A DNA stretch of 13,936 bases, from contig JAEDIV010000066.1 in the NCBI GenBank assembly GCA_016296675.1, forward strand, positions 1 through 13,936. The letters are read 5' to 3'. Below are positions 13,884-13,936 of the stretch, piece after piece; position 1 is the stretch's first letter, and the number at the start of each line of letters is the position of its first letter. A model generated the notes under the pieces. That model worked only from the letters and a program-made list of their open reading frames with translations, searched no databases and had not been told where the DNA came from. Source of the stretch: Clostridia bacterium. Lineage in GTDB: Bacteria > Bacillota > Clostridia > Christensenellales > Aristaeellaceae. The translations under genes and the position numbers were made by a program.

Positions 13884-13936
13884 ATGGAACAGGCAATTGC
13901 TACTTTGGGTAAAGCAATCGGCGCAGGCCTCTGCAT
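13884..13936 (+). CDS. atpE: ATP synthase Fo subunit c, N-terminal fragment
   Basis: Only the first 17 codons are inside the window, reading MEQAIATLGKAIGAGLC before the edge. GGAGGT (13870-13875) lies 8 nt before the ATG. The short N-terminus leading straight into a Gly/Ala-rich helix (GKAIGAGLC) and the location just after atpB fit subunit c, whose helices form the rotating ring. The ion-binding carboxylate is beyond the window, so proton or sodium specificity cannot be read. Confidence 0.85.
   Translation, partial: MEQAIATLGKAIGAGLC

Overview
This window looks like chromosomal DNA from a Gram-positive, low-to-mid GC anaerobe of the Clostridia. A gut or rumen lineage such as Christensenellales or a relative is possible, but that placement is only a guess. 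The reasons are a Noc-type ParB protein, a monofunctional formate-tetrahydrofolate ligase, an ATP synthase operon that begins atpZ-atpI-atpB-atpE, secreted SH3-repeat proteins without outer-membrane features, strong Shine-Dalgarno sites and sigma-A-like promoters. I see no phage genes, transposases, tRNA, rRNA or CRISPR array.

Layout, left to right. Positions 1-95 hold two hairpins, one terminator-like, that belong to whatever lies upstream. Then come noc (207-1037) and fhs (1096-2763, apparently with its own promoter), followed by a clear terminator. Next are a secreted protein of unknown function (2908-3762) and glpK (3796-5286), probably co-transcribed. The 523-bp gap 5287-5809 lies between the convergent glpK and tcdA. 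It carries no convincing gene but has about eight copies of a 16-bp palindrome, ACAGACT-NN-AGTCTGT, and is the most unusual part of the window. tcdA (5810-6514, minus) and a three-gene plus-strand operon diverge from a compact promoter region in which both -35 boxes form one inverted repeat. That operon is a GH3 beta-xylosidase-like enzyme (6712-8796), a TraX-family membrane protein (8793-9701) and an M18 aminopeptidase (9701-11002), joined by 4-bp and 1-bp overlaps. A bidirectional terminator separates it from a minus-strand secreted protein with about four SH3-like units (11064-11999). The window ends in the start of the F1Fo ATP synthase operon: atpZ, atpI, atpB and the first codons of atpE.

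Functionally this is mostly housekeeping and energy metabolism: division-site protection (Noc), one-carbon metabolism (Fhs), glycerol entry into glycolysis (GlpK), tRNA t6A maturation (TcdA), intracellular xylo-oligosaccharide and peptide turnover (GH3, M18) and the proton or sodium ATPase. The points most worth following up are the palindrome cluster at 5320-5807, a subunit a (AtpB) that is about 67 residues longer than expected between its essential Arg and the last helix, a possible leader peptide overlapping the GH3 start codon, and a recurrent TAAAATGATAA-type -10 region. All family assignments come from reading motifs by eye, not from database searches.
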